DNA from: Pseudomonadota bacterium
Lineage (GTDB): Bacteria > Pseudomonadota > Alphaproteobacteria > Rhizobiales > Methylopilaceae
Assembly: GCA_023389135.1 (NCBI GenBank)
Contig: JAEWEX010000153.1
Span: forward strand, 1-17,838
Reading direction: 5' to 3'
DNA: 17,838 nt
Shown here: positions 8,239-14,344 of the stretch, in pieces
Numbering within the stretch: the stretch's first letter is position 1
Layout: each line of letters begins with the position of its first letter
Translations under genes and position numbers: made by a program
Notes under the pieces: model-generated
Seen by the model: the letters and a program-made list of their open reading frames with translations, nothing else
Told to the model about the DNA's origin: nothing
Databases searched by the model: none

Positions 8239-8426
8239 TCGCCGCCGGCGTCATCATCGCGCTGCTCGGGCTGCTCGCCGCGCTCCTGATCGTGCTCGGC
8301 TCGGCCGCCGCGTTCATGGGTAATCGGCCGCCGCGTCACATCGATCTTCTGTTTCGGCTAAGCCTGGCGGGCTTCCTGCTGGGCCTCGCCCTCGCGATCG
8401 CCGGCGTCGTCCGGCTGTTCCTGTAA
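8235..8426 (+). CDS. Small two-helix membrane protein, lysis candidate, 63 aa
   Basis: The ATG at 8235 overlaps the endolysin stop (ATGA), which favours this start over upstream starts inside the endolysin gene. Two hydrophobic helices (about residues 2-28 and 42-62) are joined by a short basic hairpin loop, NRPPRHID. Size, topology and place fit a holin, antiholin or other lysis protein, but no family motif is visible. Confidence 0.6.
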   Translation: MIAAGVIIALLGLLAALLIVLGSAAAFMGNRPPRHIDLLFRLSLAGFLLGLALAIAGVVRLFL

Positions 8427-8436
8427 GGAGGAAGCC

Positions 8437-8796
8437 ATGGCCGGACCGCTCGCGCTCATCCTGCCCGTCGTTTTGCCGAGGATCCTCGACCGGGTGCTCG
8501 ACCGCGTGGTGCCCGACCTTGCGCCGGCGGCGCGCCAGCAGGCCAAGGTGGACCTGGTGGCCGAGCTGGCGCTGGAGCCGGAGGTGCAGCACGCGACCAA
8601 CGCCGAGCCCTGGTATCGCAGCAACGTCACGCTGGGCTCGATCCAGGCGATCCTCGCCGGCGCGGCCGCCATCGCCGGCGCGCTCAAGGGCGGGCAGATC
8701 GACCTGGCTGTGATCGGCCCGGCGCTGTGGTCGATGTTCGGCGCGGCGCAGGCGCTCTATGGCCGCTGGAAGGCCCGCCGGCCGATTGGTGCGTGA
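8437..8796 (+). CDS. Phage membrane protein, holin candidate, 119 aa
   Basis: A strong Shine-Dalgarno, AAGGAGG at 8425-8431, lies 5 nt before the ATG and overlaps the previous stop codon. The N-terminus (residues 2-27) is hydrophobic/amphipathic with regular Asp-Arg pairs. Two further hydrophobic helices cover about residues 66-84 and 89-108, and the protein ends in a basic GRWKARRPIGA tail. The WYRSN...GS pattern before the first helix and the GRW after the second recall small phage lysis-cassette membrane proteins. The holin role is inferred from position. Confidence 0.6.
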   Translation: MAGPLALILPVVLPRILDRVLDRVVPDLAPAARQQAKVDLVAELALEPEVQHATNAEPWYRSNVTLGSIQAILAGAAAIAGALKGGQIDLAVIGPALWSMFGAAQALYGRWKARRPIGA

Positions 8797-9149
8797 TGCC
8801 GGAGATGCCGCCTCCCGACTGGCTCCAGCAATTTCTGGGCGTGAAGGCGATGCACGTGGCGGCGGGCATCGCCGGCGGCCTGGTGCGGGGCATGGTGCGC
8901 CCCGAGGTGAGCTGGACCCGCCGGCTCACGGTCGCCGCGATCGGCGGCCTGACGGCTGGCTACGGCACGCCGGCGGTGGCGCCCGCCGTCGCGCACTGGG
9001 CCGGCCTGTGGGGCTATCCCGCTGTGGAGATCGCCGGCGCGGTCGGATTCCTGCTCGGCCTGTGCGGCATGACGCTGTGCGACGCGGCGATCAACTGGGC
9101 CCGGCGCTTCCGCGACTGGCCGCCGCCGAGGCCGCCGGCGCCGGGGTGA
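8796..9149 (+). CDS. Phage membrane protein, second holin candidate, 117 aa
   Basis: The chosen ATG (8796) overlaps the previous TGA by one base. Earlier in-frame starts would overlap that gene by up to 70 nt. Hydrophobic segments lie at about residues 18-35, 46-68 and 78-103, with a basic end to the last one (NWARRFRDW) and a Pro-rich tail. A two- or three-helix protein of this size after an endolysin is often the holin, which opens the inner membrane at the end of infection. No family-specific motif was identified. Confidence 0.55.
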   Translation: MPEMPPPDWLQQFLGVKAMHVAAGIAGGLVRGMVRPEVSWTRRLTVAAIGGLTAGYGTPAVAPAVAHWAGLWGYPAVEIAGAVGFLLGLCGMTLCDAAINWARRFRDWPPPRPPAPG

Positions 9150-9153
9150 CAGG

Positions 9154-9174
9154 ACGGGGCGGCCGGCGCCCCGT
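9154..9174 (+). other. GC hairpin after the lysis genes
   Basis: ACGGGGCG (9154-9161) pairs perfectly with CGCCCCGT (9167-9174) around a 5-nt loop, 4 nt after the last lysis gene. Only a short TTG follows, so it is more likely an mRNA-end hairpin or a weak terminator in front of the better one at 9223. Confidence 0.45.
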
Positions 9175-9222
9175 TGCGTCAGCCGGCACCCAGGCCCTTC
9201 GGGGCGTTTCCTCCCTGGACTT

Positions 9223-9259
9223 CGGCCCGGCCGGGACGATCCGCGCCGGGCCGCTTTTT
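9223..9259 (+). terminator. Rho-independent terminator of the phage late operon
   Basis: CGGCCCGG (9223-9230) and CCGGGCCG (9246-9253) form a perfect 8-bp stem around a 15-nt loop, followed by C and five Ts (9255-9259). It comes 73 nt after the last lysis gene and would stop late transcription before it runs antisense into the chromosomal tgt gene. Confidence 0.75.
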
Positions 9260-9269
9260 GCGAGGGCAG

Positions 9270-9518
9270 ATGATCGACGGCATGCACCCGCACCCTGACA
9301 TCGGGCCGTCCGTGGTGCGCGGCTCGGACGGCCGCGCCTGGCTGTCGGTGCCGTTCAAGTTCGACGATGGACAAGTGCTTTGCGCCGAGTGGCCGCTGGA
9401 CGTCGGCCGCGCCACGCTGCTGGCGGAGGAGATGGTCGGCGCGGTGGCGGCGATGCTGCGCAAGCACGTCCGACATTCACATGATTTCGGGGCGAAGTCG
9501 GACGGCCAGAAATCTTAA
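9270..9518 (+). CDS. Small protein of unknown function between the late terminator and the attachment site, 82 aa
   Basis: The ATG at 9270 has GAGGG at 9262-9266, a rather short spacing. A second in-frame ATG at 9282 is the alternative start (78 aa). The protein is soluble-looking, with an N-terminal beta-like half (GPSVVRGSDGRAWLSVPFKF) and a helix (ATLLAEEMVGAVAAMLRKHV). No family is recognised and no signal peptide is seen. It follows the late terminator and abuts the attachment site, where phages often carry cargo genes expressed from their own promoter. I saw no clear promoter in the 10 nt available after the terminator, so it may be expressed only by read-through. Confidence 0.5.
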   Translation: MIDGMHPHPDIGPSVVRGSDGRAWLSVPFKFDDGQVLCAEWPLDVGRATLLAEEMVGAVAAMLRKHVRHSHDFGAKSDGQKS

Positions 9519-9546
9519 GCCGCTGATATCATTGCAACTTCGCATC

Positions 9547-9592
9547 ACTTTTAATCATGGGGTCCAGGGTTCGAGTCCCTGCGGGCTCACCA
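9547..9592 (+). other. Right attachment site: 3' half of a tRNA-Lys(TTT) gene
   Basis: The segment holds the anticodon loop CTTTTAA (9548-9554, anticodon TTT at 9550-9552), the 3' anticodon-stem strand, a 5-nt variable loop, the T arm CAGGG-TTCGAGT-CCCTG (9565-9581), the 3' acceptor strand CGGGCTC (9582-9588), A73 and an encoded CCA (9590-9592). Upstream there is no GAGCCCG acceptor strand and no D arm, and the 5' anticodon-stem strand has one mismatch. It is therefore a displaced 3' half, as expected where a phage recombined within a tRNA gene. The intact tRNA should be at the other end of the prophage. Exact core boundaries are not determinable here. Confidence 0.88.
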
Positions 9593-9686
9593 TTGCGAAG
9601 CTCTGGCATGGGGCCGGCGAGATGCTCCCTTGGAAGCGCGCCCGCCACAGGCGCCGCTCCGGATAGCCCCGAACCTGCGAGCCTCC

Positions 9687-10814
9687 CTACCTCAGGGGAA
9701 TGTCGCCCGCCTGCCAGCCGGCTCTGGCGGCCGCCATGTGGTCGCCGTACCGGCCGGCCTCTATGGCCTCGCGTGCGCCCGCCATGAGCCGCTGGTAGTA
9801 GGCCAGGTTGGCAAAGGTGAGCAGCACCATGCCGAGGATTTCGCCCGCCTTGACGAGATGGTGCAGATAGGCGCGGGAGTGGCGTCCGGCCACCGGGCAG
9901 TCGCTCTCCGGATCCAGCGGCCGGGGATCGTCGGCGTGGCGGGCGTTCTTGAGGTTGATGCGGCCGAGGCGGGTATAGGCCAGGCCGTGCCGCCCGGCGC
10001 GGGTCGGCATCACGCAGTCGAACATATCGACGCCGCGCGCCACGGCCTCCAGCAGATCGTCGGGCGTGCCGACGCCCATGAGATAGCGGGGCTTGTCGGA
10101 CGGAAGGTCCGGCATCACGCCTTCCAGCACCCGCAGCATGACCTCCTGCGGCTCGCCGACCGCCAGCCCCCCGACGGCATAGCCGGAAAAATCCATGGCC
10201 GTCAGCGCCCGGGCGGAGCGCGTCCGCAGGTCCGGCTGGTCGCCGCCCTGGACGTTGCCGAAGGCGCCCTGCCCGACCCCGCCCCCGAACGCTGCGAGCG
10301 AGCGCTCCGCCCAGCGCAGCGACAGCTCGGTCGCCCGCTCGATGGCCGGCCGCTCGTTGGGCAGCGAGACGCACTCGTCCAGCTGCATGTGGATGTCGGA
10401 GCCCAGCAGGGCCTGGACCTCCATGCTGCGCTCCGGCGTCAGCATGTGGCGCGAGCCGTCGAGATGGGACGCAAACGCAACGCCCTCCTCGCTGATCTTG
10501 CGCATCGAGGCCAGCGACATGACCTGGAAGCCGCCGGAGTCGGTCAGGATCGGCCCGTCCCACTGCATGAAGCGATGAAGCCCGCCCAGGCCCGCCACGC
10601 GCTCGGCGCCCGGGCGCAGCATCAGGTGGTAGACGTTGCCCAGCACGACCCCGGTGCCGGTGGCGCGCACCTGCTCGGGCGTCAGCGCCTTGACGGTCGC
10701 GGCTGTGCCCACCGCCATGAAGGCGGGCGTCTGGAAGGCGCCATGCCCGGTCGAGACCTCGCCGCGCCGCGCGATGCCGTCGGTCGCCTTCAGCCGAAAG
10801 CCGAAGCGGTTCAC
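9687..10814 (-). CDS. tgt: tRNA-guanine transglycosylase with a degraded zinc site, 375 aa
   Basis: Exchanges guanine 34 of GUN-anticodon tRNAs for the queuine precursor preQ1 in queuosine synthesis. The TIM-barrel motifs are complete: [11 protein letters not shown] with Asp92 (Zymomonas Asp102), MQLDEC with Asp146, GGLAVGEP, and MFDCVMPTR with the nucleophile Asp266 (Asp280). The zinc site is not: the positions of Cys318, Cys320, Cys323 and His349 are Ser304, Cys306, Ala309 and Ala335, in a gap-free alignment. Length is normal. The GTG start overlaps the queA stop by 4 nt (GTGA) and has GGAGGA six nt upstream. It is the last gene of the coaD-queA operon and converges on the prophage attachment site. 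Confidence 0.95.
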   Translation of the reverse strand: MNRFGFRLKATDGIARRGEVSTGHGAFQTPAFMAVGTAATVKALTPEQVRATGTGVVLGNVYHLMLRPGAERVAGLGGLHRFMQWDGPILTDSGGFQVMSLASMRKISEEGVAFASHLDGSRHMLTPERSMEVQALLGSDIHMQLDECVSLPNERPAIERATELSLRWAERSLAAFGGGVGQGAFGNVQGGDQPDLRTRSARALTAMDFSGYAVGGLAVGEPQEVMLRVLEGVMPDLPSDKPRYLMGVGTPDDLLEAVARGVDMFDCVMPTRAGRHGLAYTRLGRINLKNARHADDPRPLDPESDCPVAGRHSRAYLHHLVKAGEILGMVLLTFANLAYYQRLMAGAREAIEAGRYGDHMAAARAGWQAGDIPLR

Positions 10815-11899
10815 CGCCCGTCCTCCGGGAACAGCAGGCAGGCATCGCCATAGGAGTAGAAGCGATAGCCCGATGCTATGGCGTGGGCATAGGCCGCCTG
10901 CATCCGCGACAGTCCCGCATAGGCGGAAACCAGCATGAACAGGGTCGAGCGCGGCAGGTGGAAGTTGGTCATCAGCGCATCCACCGCGCGGAAGCGGTAC
11001 CCCGGCGTGATGAAGATGCCGGTCGCGCCCTCCCAGGCGCGGATCTCGCCACCCGGCGTCGCCGCGGTCTCCAGCAGCCGCGCCACCGTGGTGCCAACCG
11101 CGACGATGCGCCCGCCGGCCGCGCGCGCATCGTTGAGCGCGTTGGCCGTAGCGGCGTCGATGCGGCCACGCTCCTCGTGCATGCCGTGGGCGTCGGTGTC
11201 CTCGACCTTGACCGGCAGGAACGTCCCGGCGCCGACATGAAGCGTTATTTTACAGAGTTTTATGCCTGTTTTCTCCACTTCAGAAATAAGTTTATCGGTG
11301 AGGTGCAGCCCCGCCGTCGGCGCGGCCACCGCGCCGGGCTCGTCCGCATAGACGGTCTGATAGTCGGCGGCGTCCTGCTCGTCGGTGGCGCGCTTGCCGG
11401 CGATGTAGGGTGGCAGCGGCAGCGCACCGCGCTCGGCGATGGCCGCGTCCAGGGTGGGTCCGTGGAACGCGAAGGCGAGTGTCACCTCGCCACCCTCGCC
11501 GCGGGCCGCGACCTCGGCATCCAGCGTGCCGAGCAGGCACAGCCGCCCCTCCTCGCCGAACCGCAACCGGTCGCCGACCTCCAGCTTGCGCGCGGGGCGG
11601 GCAAAAGCCTTCCAGGTCGATCCGTCGAGGCGCATGTGGAGCGTCACCTCGATCCGGGGCTCGCTTGCGCCGCGGCCGATGCGGCGGCCGATAAGCCTGG
11701 CGGGGATGACGCGGGTGTCGTTCACCACCAGCACGTCGCCCGCACGCAGCAGGCGCGGCAGCGACGACACCCGGTCGTCCGCCAGTTCCGGATCGGCGCC
11801 GGGCCGCACCACCAGCATGCGCGCGCTGTCGCGCGGGCGGGCCGGCCTCAGAGCGATCCGCTCGTCGGGAAGGTCGAAGTCGAACAGGGAGACGTCCAT
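10811..11899 (-). CDS. queA: S-adenosylmethionine:tRNA ribosyltransferase-isomerase, 362 aa
   Basis: Transfers and isomerises the ribosyl group of S-adenosylmethionine onto preQ1-tRNA, giving epoxyqueuosine, directly after Tgt acts. Family landmarks are all present: [15 protein letters not shown] at the start, [18 protein letters not shown] near residue 165, [40 protein letters not shown] and the closing [13 protein letters not shown]. Length is that of the family. It overlaps tgt by 4 nt, so translation is probably coupled. Residues 203-221 are written in A/T-rich codons unlike the rest of the gene, with unusual Lys and Ile content, though the alignment length is unchanged. Confidence 0.96.
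   Translation of the reverse strand: MDVSLFDFDLPDERIALRPARPRDSARMLVVRPGADPELADDRVSSLPRLLRAGDVLVVNDTRVIPARLIGRRIGRGASEPRIEVTLHMRLDGSTWKAFARPARKLEVGDRLRFGEEGRLCLLGTLDAEVAARGEGGEVTLAFAFHGPTLDAAIAERGALPLPPYIAGKRATDEQDAADYQTVYADEPGAVAAPTAGLHLTDKLISEVEKTGIKLCKITLHVGAGTFLPVKVEDTDAHGMHEERGRIDAATANALNDARAAGGRIVAVGTTVARLLETAATPGGEIRAWEGATGIFITPGYRFRAVDALMTNFHLPRSTLFMLVSAYAGLSRMQAAYAHAIASGYRFYSYGDACLLFPEDGR
11245..11296 (-). other. A/T-rich patch inside queA
   Basis: These 52 bases hold 15 G or C (29%), while the surrounding gene is around 70%. On the coding strand the codons are AAA, CTT, ATT, TCT, GAA, ATA and TGT types that are rare in the rest of the window. It encodes queA residues about 202-219 with no change of frame or length. 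Both edges are sharp, which suggests a replaced segment and not gradual drift. Confidence 0.85.
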
Positions 11900-11933
11900 G
11901 ACGTGCCGTGGTTGGCGGCGGCCGGGCGCGCTG

Positions 11934-12386
11934 TCAGGCGAGCCAGACGACCAGAGCGCCCAGCGCGACGATGGCGATGCCAGCGACCCGCAGCAGGCTG
12001 ATGGGCTGTTCCGTCAGGCCGAACAGCCCGTAATGATCGATGATGGCGGCGGCGGTAAGCTGGCCGGCGATCACGAACACCACCAGGGTCGCGACGCCGA
12101 TCCGCGGGATCAGGAACACGCTGCCGAAGATGAACGTGGCGCCGAACATGCCGCCCAGAACCAGGTAGATCAGCGGAAGGCTGCGCCAGTTGGCGAGGAT
12201 GCCCCCGAACTGCCCGAGCACAGCGGATGCGGCCAGCAGGATCAGCGCCCCGACGGTGAACGACACCGTCGCGGCCATCAGCGTGGTGCCGAGCCCGCGG
12301 GCGACCACCGTATTGATGCTCGCCTGCACCGACAGTCCCGCGCCGATGCCGGCGGCCAGCAGGGCGAACAGCAGCTTTACAACCAT
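11934..12386 (-). CDS. DMT-family membrane protein of the YdcZ type, 150 aa
   Basis: Five hydrophobic helices cover nearly the whole protein (about residues 4-25, 34-56, 72-93, 97-114 and 131-149). [13 protein letters not shown] near the start and [20 protein letters not shown] in the middle fit the YdcZ (DUF606) branch of the drug/metabolite transporter superfamily. These short proteins are inner-membrane and are thought to work as dimers; their substrates are mostly unknown. Gaps are 26 nt to the upstream cyclophilin and 34 nt to queA, so it seems to share their transcript. It is the one member of this operon with no evident link to tRNA modification or protein folding, and probably an insertion into a conserved order. 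Confidence 0.85.
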   Translation of the reverse strand: MVVKLLFALLAAGIGAGLSVQASINTVVARGLGTTLMAATVSFTVGALILLAASAVLGQFGGILANWRSLPLIYLVLGGMFGATFIFGSVFLIPRIGVATLVVFVIAGQLTAAAIIDHYGLFGLTEQPISLLRVAGIAIVALGALVVWLA

Positions 12387-12412
12387 GCGCCCTGCCCCTG
12401 GCTGCGCCGCCG

Positions 12413-12883
12413 TCAGGCGACGTCGGCCCCGACCCGCGCCGTCACGATCTTGTCGGGGTCGCGCACGGGTTCGCCGCGCTTGATCTTGTCGACGTTCTCC
12501 ATGCCCTCGATCACCTCGCCCCAGACGGTGTACTGGCCATCCAGGAAAGAGGAGTTCTCGAAGCAGATGAAGAACTGGCTGTCGCCGGAATCCGGGCTCG
12601 ACGAGCGGGCCATGGAGGCGGTTCCGCGCACATGCTTGCCGGCGTTGAACTCCGCCTTGAGCTTCTTGCCGGAACCGCCCATGCCGGTGCCGGTGGGGTC
12701 GCCGGTCTGGGCCATGAAGCCGTCGATGACGCGGTGGAACGGCACGCCGTCATAGAAGCCTTCGCGGGCCAGTTCCTTGATGCGCGCCACATGGCCGGGC
12801 GCGAGGTCAGGACGCAGGCGTATGACGACCGCGCCCTTGGTGGTTTCCAGGACGAGCGTGTTTTCGGGATCGCGGTCGCTCAT
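12413..12883 (-). CDS. ppiB: Cytosolic cyclophilin-type peptidyl-prolyl isomerase, 156 aa
   Basis: Speeds cis/trans isomerisation of X-Pro bonds in folding proteins. The cyclophilin active-site motif FHRVIDGFMAQTGD (Arg, Phe and Gln catalytic), SQFFI and FLDGQYTVWGEV are present. There is no signal peptide, so it acts in the cytoplasm. A good AAGGAG Shine-Dalgarno lies about 7 nt before the ATG at 12883. It is 24 nt downstream of a second, secreted cyclophilin with which it shares most core motifs, so the pair looks like an old tandem duplication. The gene symbol is by analogy to cytosolic bacterial cyclophilins. Confidence 0.93.
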   Translation of the reverse strand: MSDRDPENTLVLETTKGAVVIRLRPDLAPGHVARIKELAREGFYDGVPFHRVIDGFMAQTGDPTGTGMGGSGKKLKAEFNAGKHVRGTASMARSSSPDSGDSQFFICFENSSFLDGQYTVWGEVIEGMENVDKIKRGEPVRDPDKIVTARVGADVA

Positions 12884-12907
12884 GGATATCTCCTTGTCAG
12901 TGTCTGG

Positions 12908-13429
12908 TCAGTCGATCACGGTCGCGCGGACGACGCGGTCGGGGTTGGGAACCATGCCGTTGGCCTCGCGCGAGCCGGCATTGAGCTTGTCCACCACGTC
13001 CATCCCGCCGGTCACCTCGCCGACGACGGTGTAGTCGCCGTCGAGGAACGTGGCGTCGGCATTGGTGATGAAGAACTGGCTGTTGGCGCTGTCGGGATCC
13101 TGGGCGCGCGCCATCCCGACCGCTCCGCGCGTGAAGGACAGCCGGGAGAACTCGGCCTGGAGGTCGGGATATTTGGAGCCGCCGGTTCCGGTCCCGGTGG
13201 GGTCTCCGGTCTGGGCCATGAAGCCCTTCATGACGCGATGGAACGGCACCCCGTCATAGAACCCCTCGCGCGTCAGCGTCAGCATCCGCTCGGCATGCCT
13301 GGGCGCCACGTCGTCGCGCAGCCGGAAGGTGATCTCGCCCTTGGTGGTCTCCAGCTTGATGGAGGCCGCCTCCGCGGCGGAGACGGCGAGGCCCAGCGCA
13401 AGGGCGGCCATGGCGGCAAGTCGGATCAT
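12908..13429 (-). CDS. Secreted (periplasmic) cyclophilin-type peptidyl-prolyl isomerase, 173 aa
   Basis: Residues 1-21 are a Sec-type signal peptide (hydrophobic stretch AAMAALALGLAVSAAEA, probable cut after AEA). The mature part has FHRVMKGFMAQTGDPTGTG, SQFFIT and FLDGDYTVVGEV, the cyclophilin catalytic and substrate-binding motifs. It should act on proteins folding in the periplasm, in contrast to its cytosolic neighbour. It lies 24 nt downstream of coaD and 24 nt upstream of the second cyclophilin. ACGGAG upstream of the ATG at 13429 fits a ribosome-binding site. Whether to call it ppiA depends on naming custom, so no symbol is given. Confidence 0.93.
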   Translation of the reverse strand: MIRLAAMAALALGLAVSAAEAASIKLETTKGEITFRLRDDVAPRHAERMLTLTREGFYDGVPFHRVMKGFMAQTGDPTGTGTGGSKYPDLQAEFSRLSFTRGAVGMARAQDPDSANSQFFITNADATFLDGDYTVVGEVTGGMDVVDKLNAGSREANGMVPNPDRVVRATVID

Positions 13430-13453
13430 CGGACTACTCCGTTCGAAGGTTGT

Positions 13454-13957
13454 TCAGCGGCGGCCGGCGAATTTCCGGGCGAGCCGCCCGGCGACGTCGT
13501 CCGGCACGAAGGCGGAGATGTCGCCGCCCATGGAGGCGATCTGGCGCACCAGCGTGGCGGTGATGGGGCGCACGGCCGGCGAGGCCGGCAGGAACACGGT
13601 CTGCACGCCGGGCGCCATGGCGCCGTTCATGCCCGCCATCTGCATCTCGTAATCCAGGTCGGTGCCGTCGCGCAGCCCGCGCACGAGCAGCGTCGCGCCA
13701 GCCCGGCGGGCCGCCTCGACGGCCAGGTCGTCGAATGTCGTGACCTCCAGCGCGACGCCTTCGGCGGCAGCGAGCGGCCCGCAGGCGGACTGGATCATCT
13801 CGCGGCGCTCGTCCGGAGTGAACAGAGGCGTCTTGCCCGGATGCACGCCGATGGCGACCACCAGCCGGTCCGCCAGCCGGCAGGCGTTGCGGATCACATC
13901 CACATGGCCGTTGGTCACCGGGTCGAACGATCCGGCATAGAAGGCTGTCCTGTCCAT
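13454..13957 (-). CDS. coaD: Phosphopantetheine adenylyltransferase, 167 aa
   Basis: Transfers AMP from ATP to 4'-phosphopantetheine, giving dephospho-CoA, the fourth step of coenzyme A synthesis. The nucleotidyltransferase signature is clear: [19 protein letters not shown] at the start (T/HxGH type), [21 protein letters not shown] in the middle and [20 protein letters not shown] near the end. Length is standard. The start is placed at the ATG at 13957 because family members begin M-x-R-T-A-x-Y; two GTG codons lie just upstream in frame (13960 and 13963) and would add one or two residues. It is the first gene of the minus-strand run to tgt. Confidence 0.95.
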   Translation of the reverse strand: MDRTAFYAGSFDPVTNGHVDVIRNACRLADRLVVAIGVHPGKTPLFTPDERREMIQSACGPLAAAEGVALEVTTFDDLAVEAARRAGATLLVRGLRDGTDLDYEMQMAGMNGAMAPGVQTVFLPASPAVRPITATLVRQIASMGGDISAFVPDDVAGRLARKFAGRR

Positions 13958-14075
13958 CACCACCGCTTATCCCGCCGCCACCGGCGCGGCAAGCGCGGCT
14001 TCGCGCCGTGCCTCGTCGCCCCTGAACGCGCCCCATGCGCGCGCCGATGAACGCCGCATGAACGGACCGCTCAGC

Positions 14076-14091
14076 GAGAGGTCATCCTCTC
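14076..14091. other. Short hairpin upstream of the 63-aa gene
   Basis: GAGAGG (14076-14081) pairs with CCTCTC (14086-14091) around a TCAT tetraloop. No T-run follows. It lies in the 171-bp space between coaD and the small plus-strand gene, where promoters for both should be. It may be a leader hairpin or a protein-binding palindrome. Confidence 0.3.
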
Positions 14092-14128
14092 CCGGGCACT
14101 GTAAGGCATCGTTCAAGGGGAGGGTCGC

Positions 14129-14320
14129 ATGAAGTCCGTCATCGTCACGATCATCGTGCTGATCCTGGCCGTGGCCGCCGGCGTGTCGCTCGGCCGCTTC
14201 GCGCAGGCCGCGGCGTCCAAGTCGACCGACCGGATACTGGGCTATGCCCGCGAAACGCCGCCGATCCTCCTGATCCGCAACGCCGACGGGCGCACGCTGG
14301 TGGTGCGCACCGCCCGCTGA
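14129..14320 (+). CDS. Small membrane-anchored or exported protein of unknown function, 63 aa
   Basis: The ATG at 14129 has a strong Shine-Dalgarno, AGGGGAGG (14116-14123), supporting a real gene. Residues 4-28 form one hydrophobic helix after a single Lys, which may be an uncleaved anchor or a signal peptide (GRFAQAAASKS could be a cut region). The rest is short and ends in RNADGRTLVVRTAR, a likely beta hairpin. It stands alone on the plus strand and converges with gyrA, whose stop is 15 nt away. I do not recognise a family. Confidence 0.6.
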   Translation: MKSVIVTIIVLILAVAAGVSLGRFAQAAASKSTDRILGYARETPPILLIRNADGRTLVVRTAR

Positions 14321-14327
14321 GGGACCA

Positions 14328-14344
14328 GGGGCCGGTCAGGCCCC
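14328..14344. other. Inverted repeat over the gyrA stop codon
   Basis: GGGGCC (14328-14333) and GGCCCC (14339-14344) form a perfect 6-bp hairpin whose loop holds the gyrA TGA. It lies where gyrA and the 63-aa gene converge and could act on both transcripts. There is no T-run on either side, so it is at best a weak terminator. Confidence 0.35.

Larger units (their letters stand above)
1..9592 (+). mobile_element. Right-hand part of a prophage (podovirus-like) integrated at tRNA-Lys
   Basis: All genes from the left edge to 9518 lie on the plus strand and encode virion, tail and lysis functions. The block ends at a partial tRNA-Lys gene (9547-9592), after which the genes are chromosomal and run the other way. 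The large ejection-type protein and the T7 gp17-like fibre N-terminus suggest a short-tailed phage. Capsid, portal, packaging, replication and integrase genes are not in the window and would lie to the left. The late genes shown are intact, so nothing here indicates decay, but whether the whole prophage is functional cannot be judged. The left boundary is outside the window. Confidence 0.9.

Noticed and set aside
1..9518. Gene transfer agent cluster
   Set aside because: The T7-like fibre, ejection-type protein, lysis cassette and tRNA attachment site fit an integrated podovirus better. No GTA-specific gene was recognised.
9470..9592. Intact functional tRNA-Lys gene
   Set aside because: The T arm, acceptor 3' strand and anticodon are perfect, but there is no 5' acceptor strand or D arm upstream and the anticodon stem has a mismatch. 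It is a 3' half only.
9593..9686. Terminator for the tgt operon
   Set aside because: Only a weak 5-bp GC pairing (gcgcc/ggcgc) without a T-run was seen between tgt and the attachment site.
12632..14050. Long plus-strand open frame opposite the cyclophilins and coaD
   Set aside because: It is antisense to three clear genes, with composition typical of shadow frames and no start signals.
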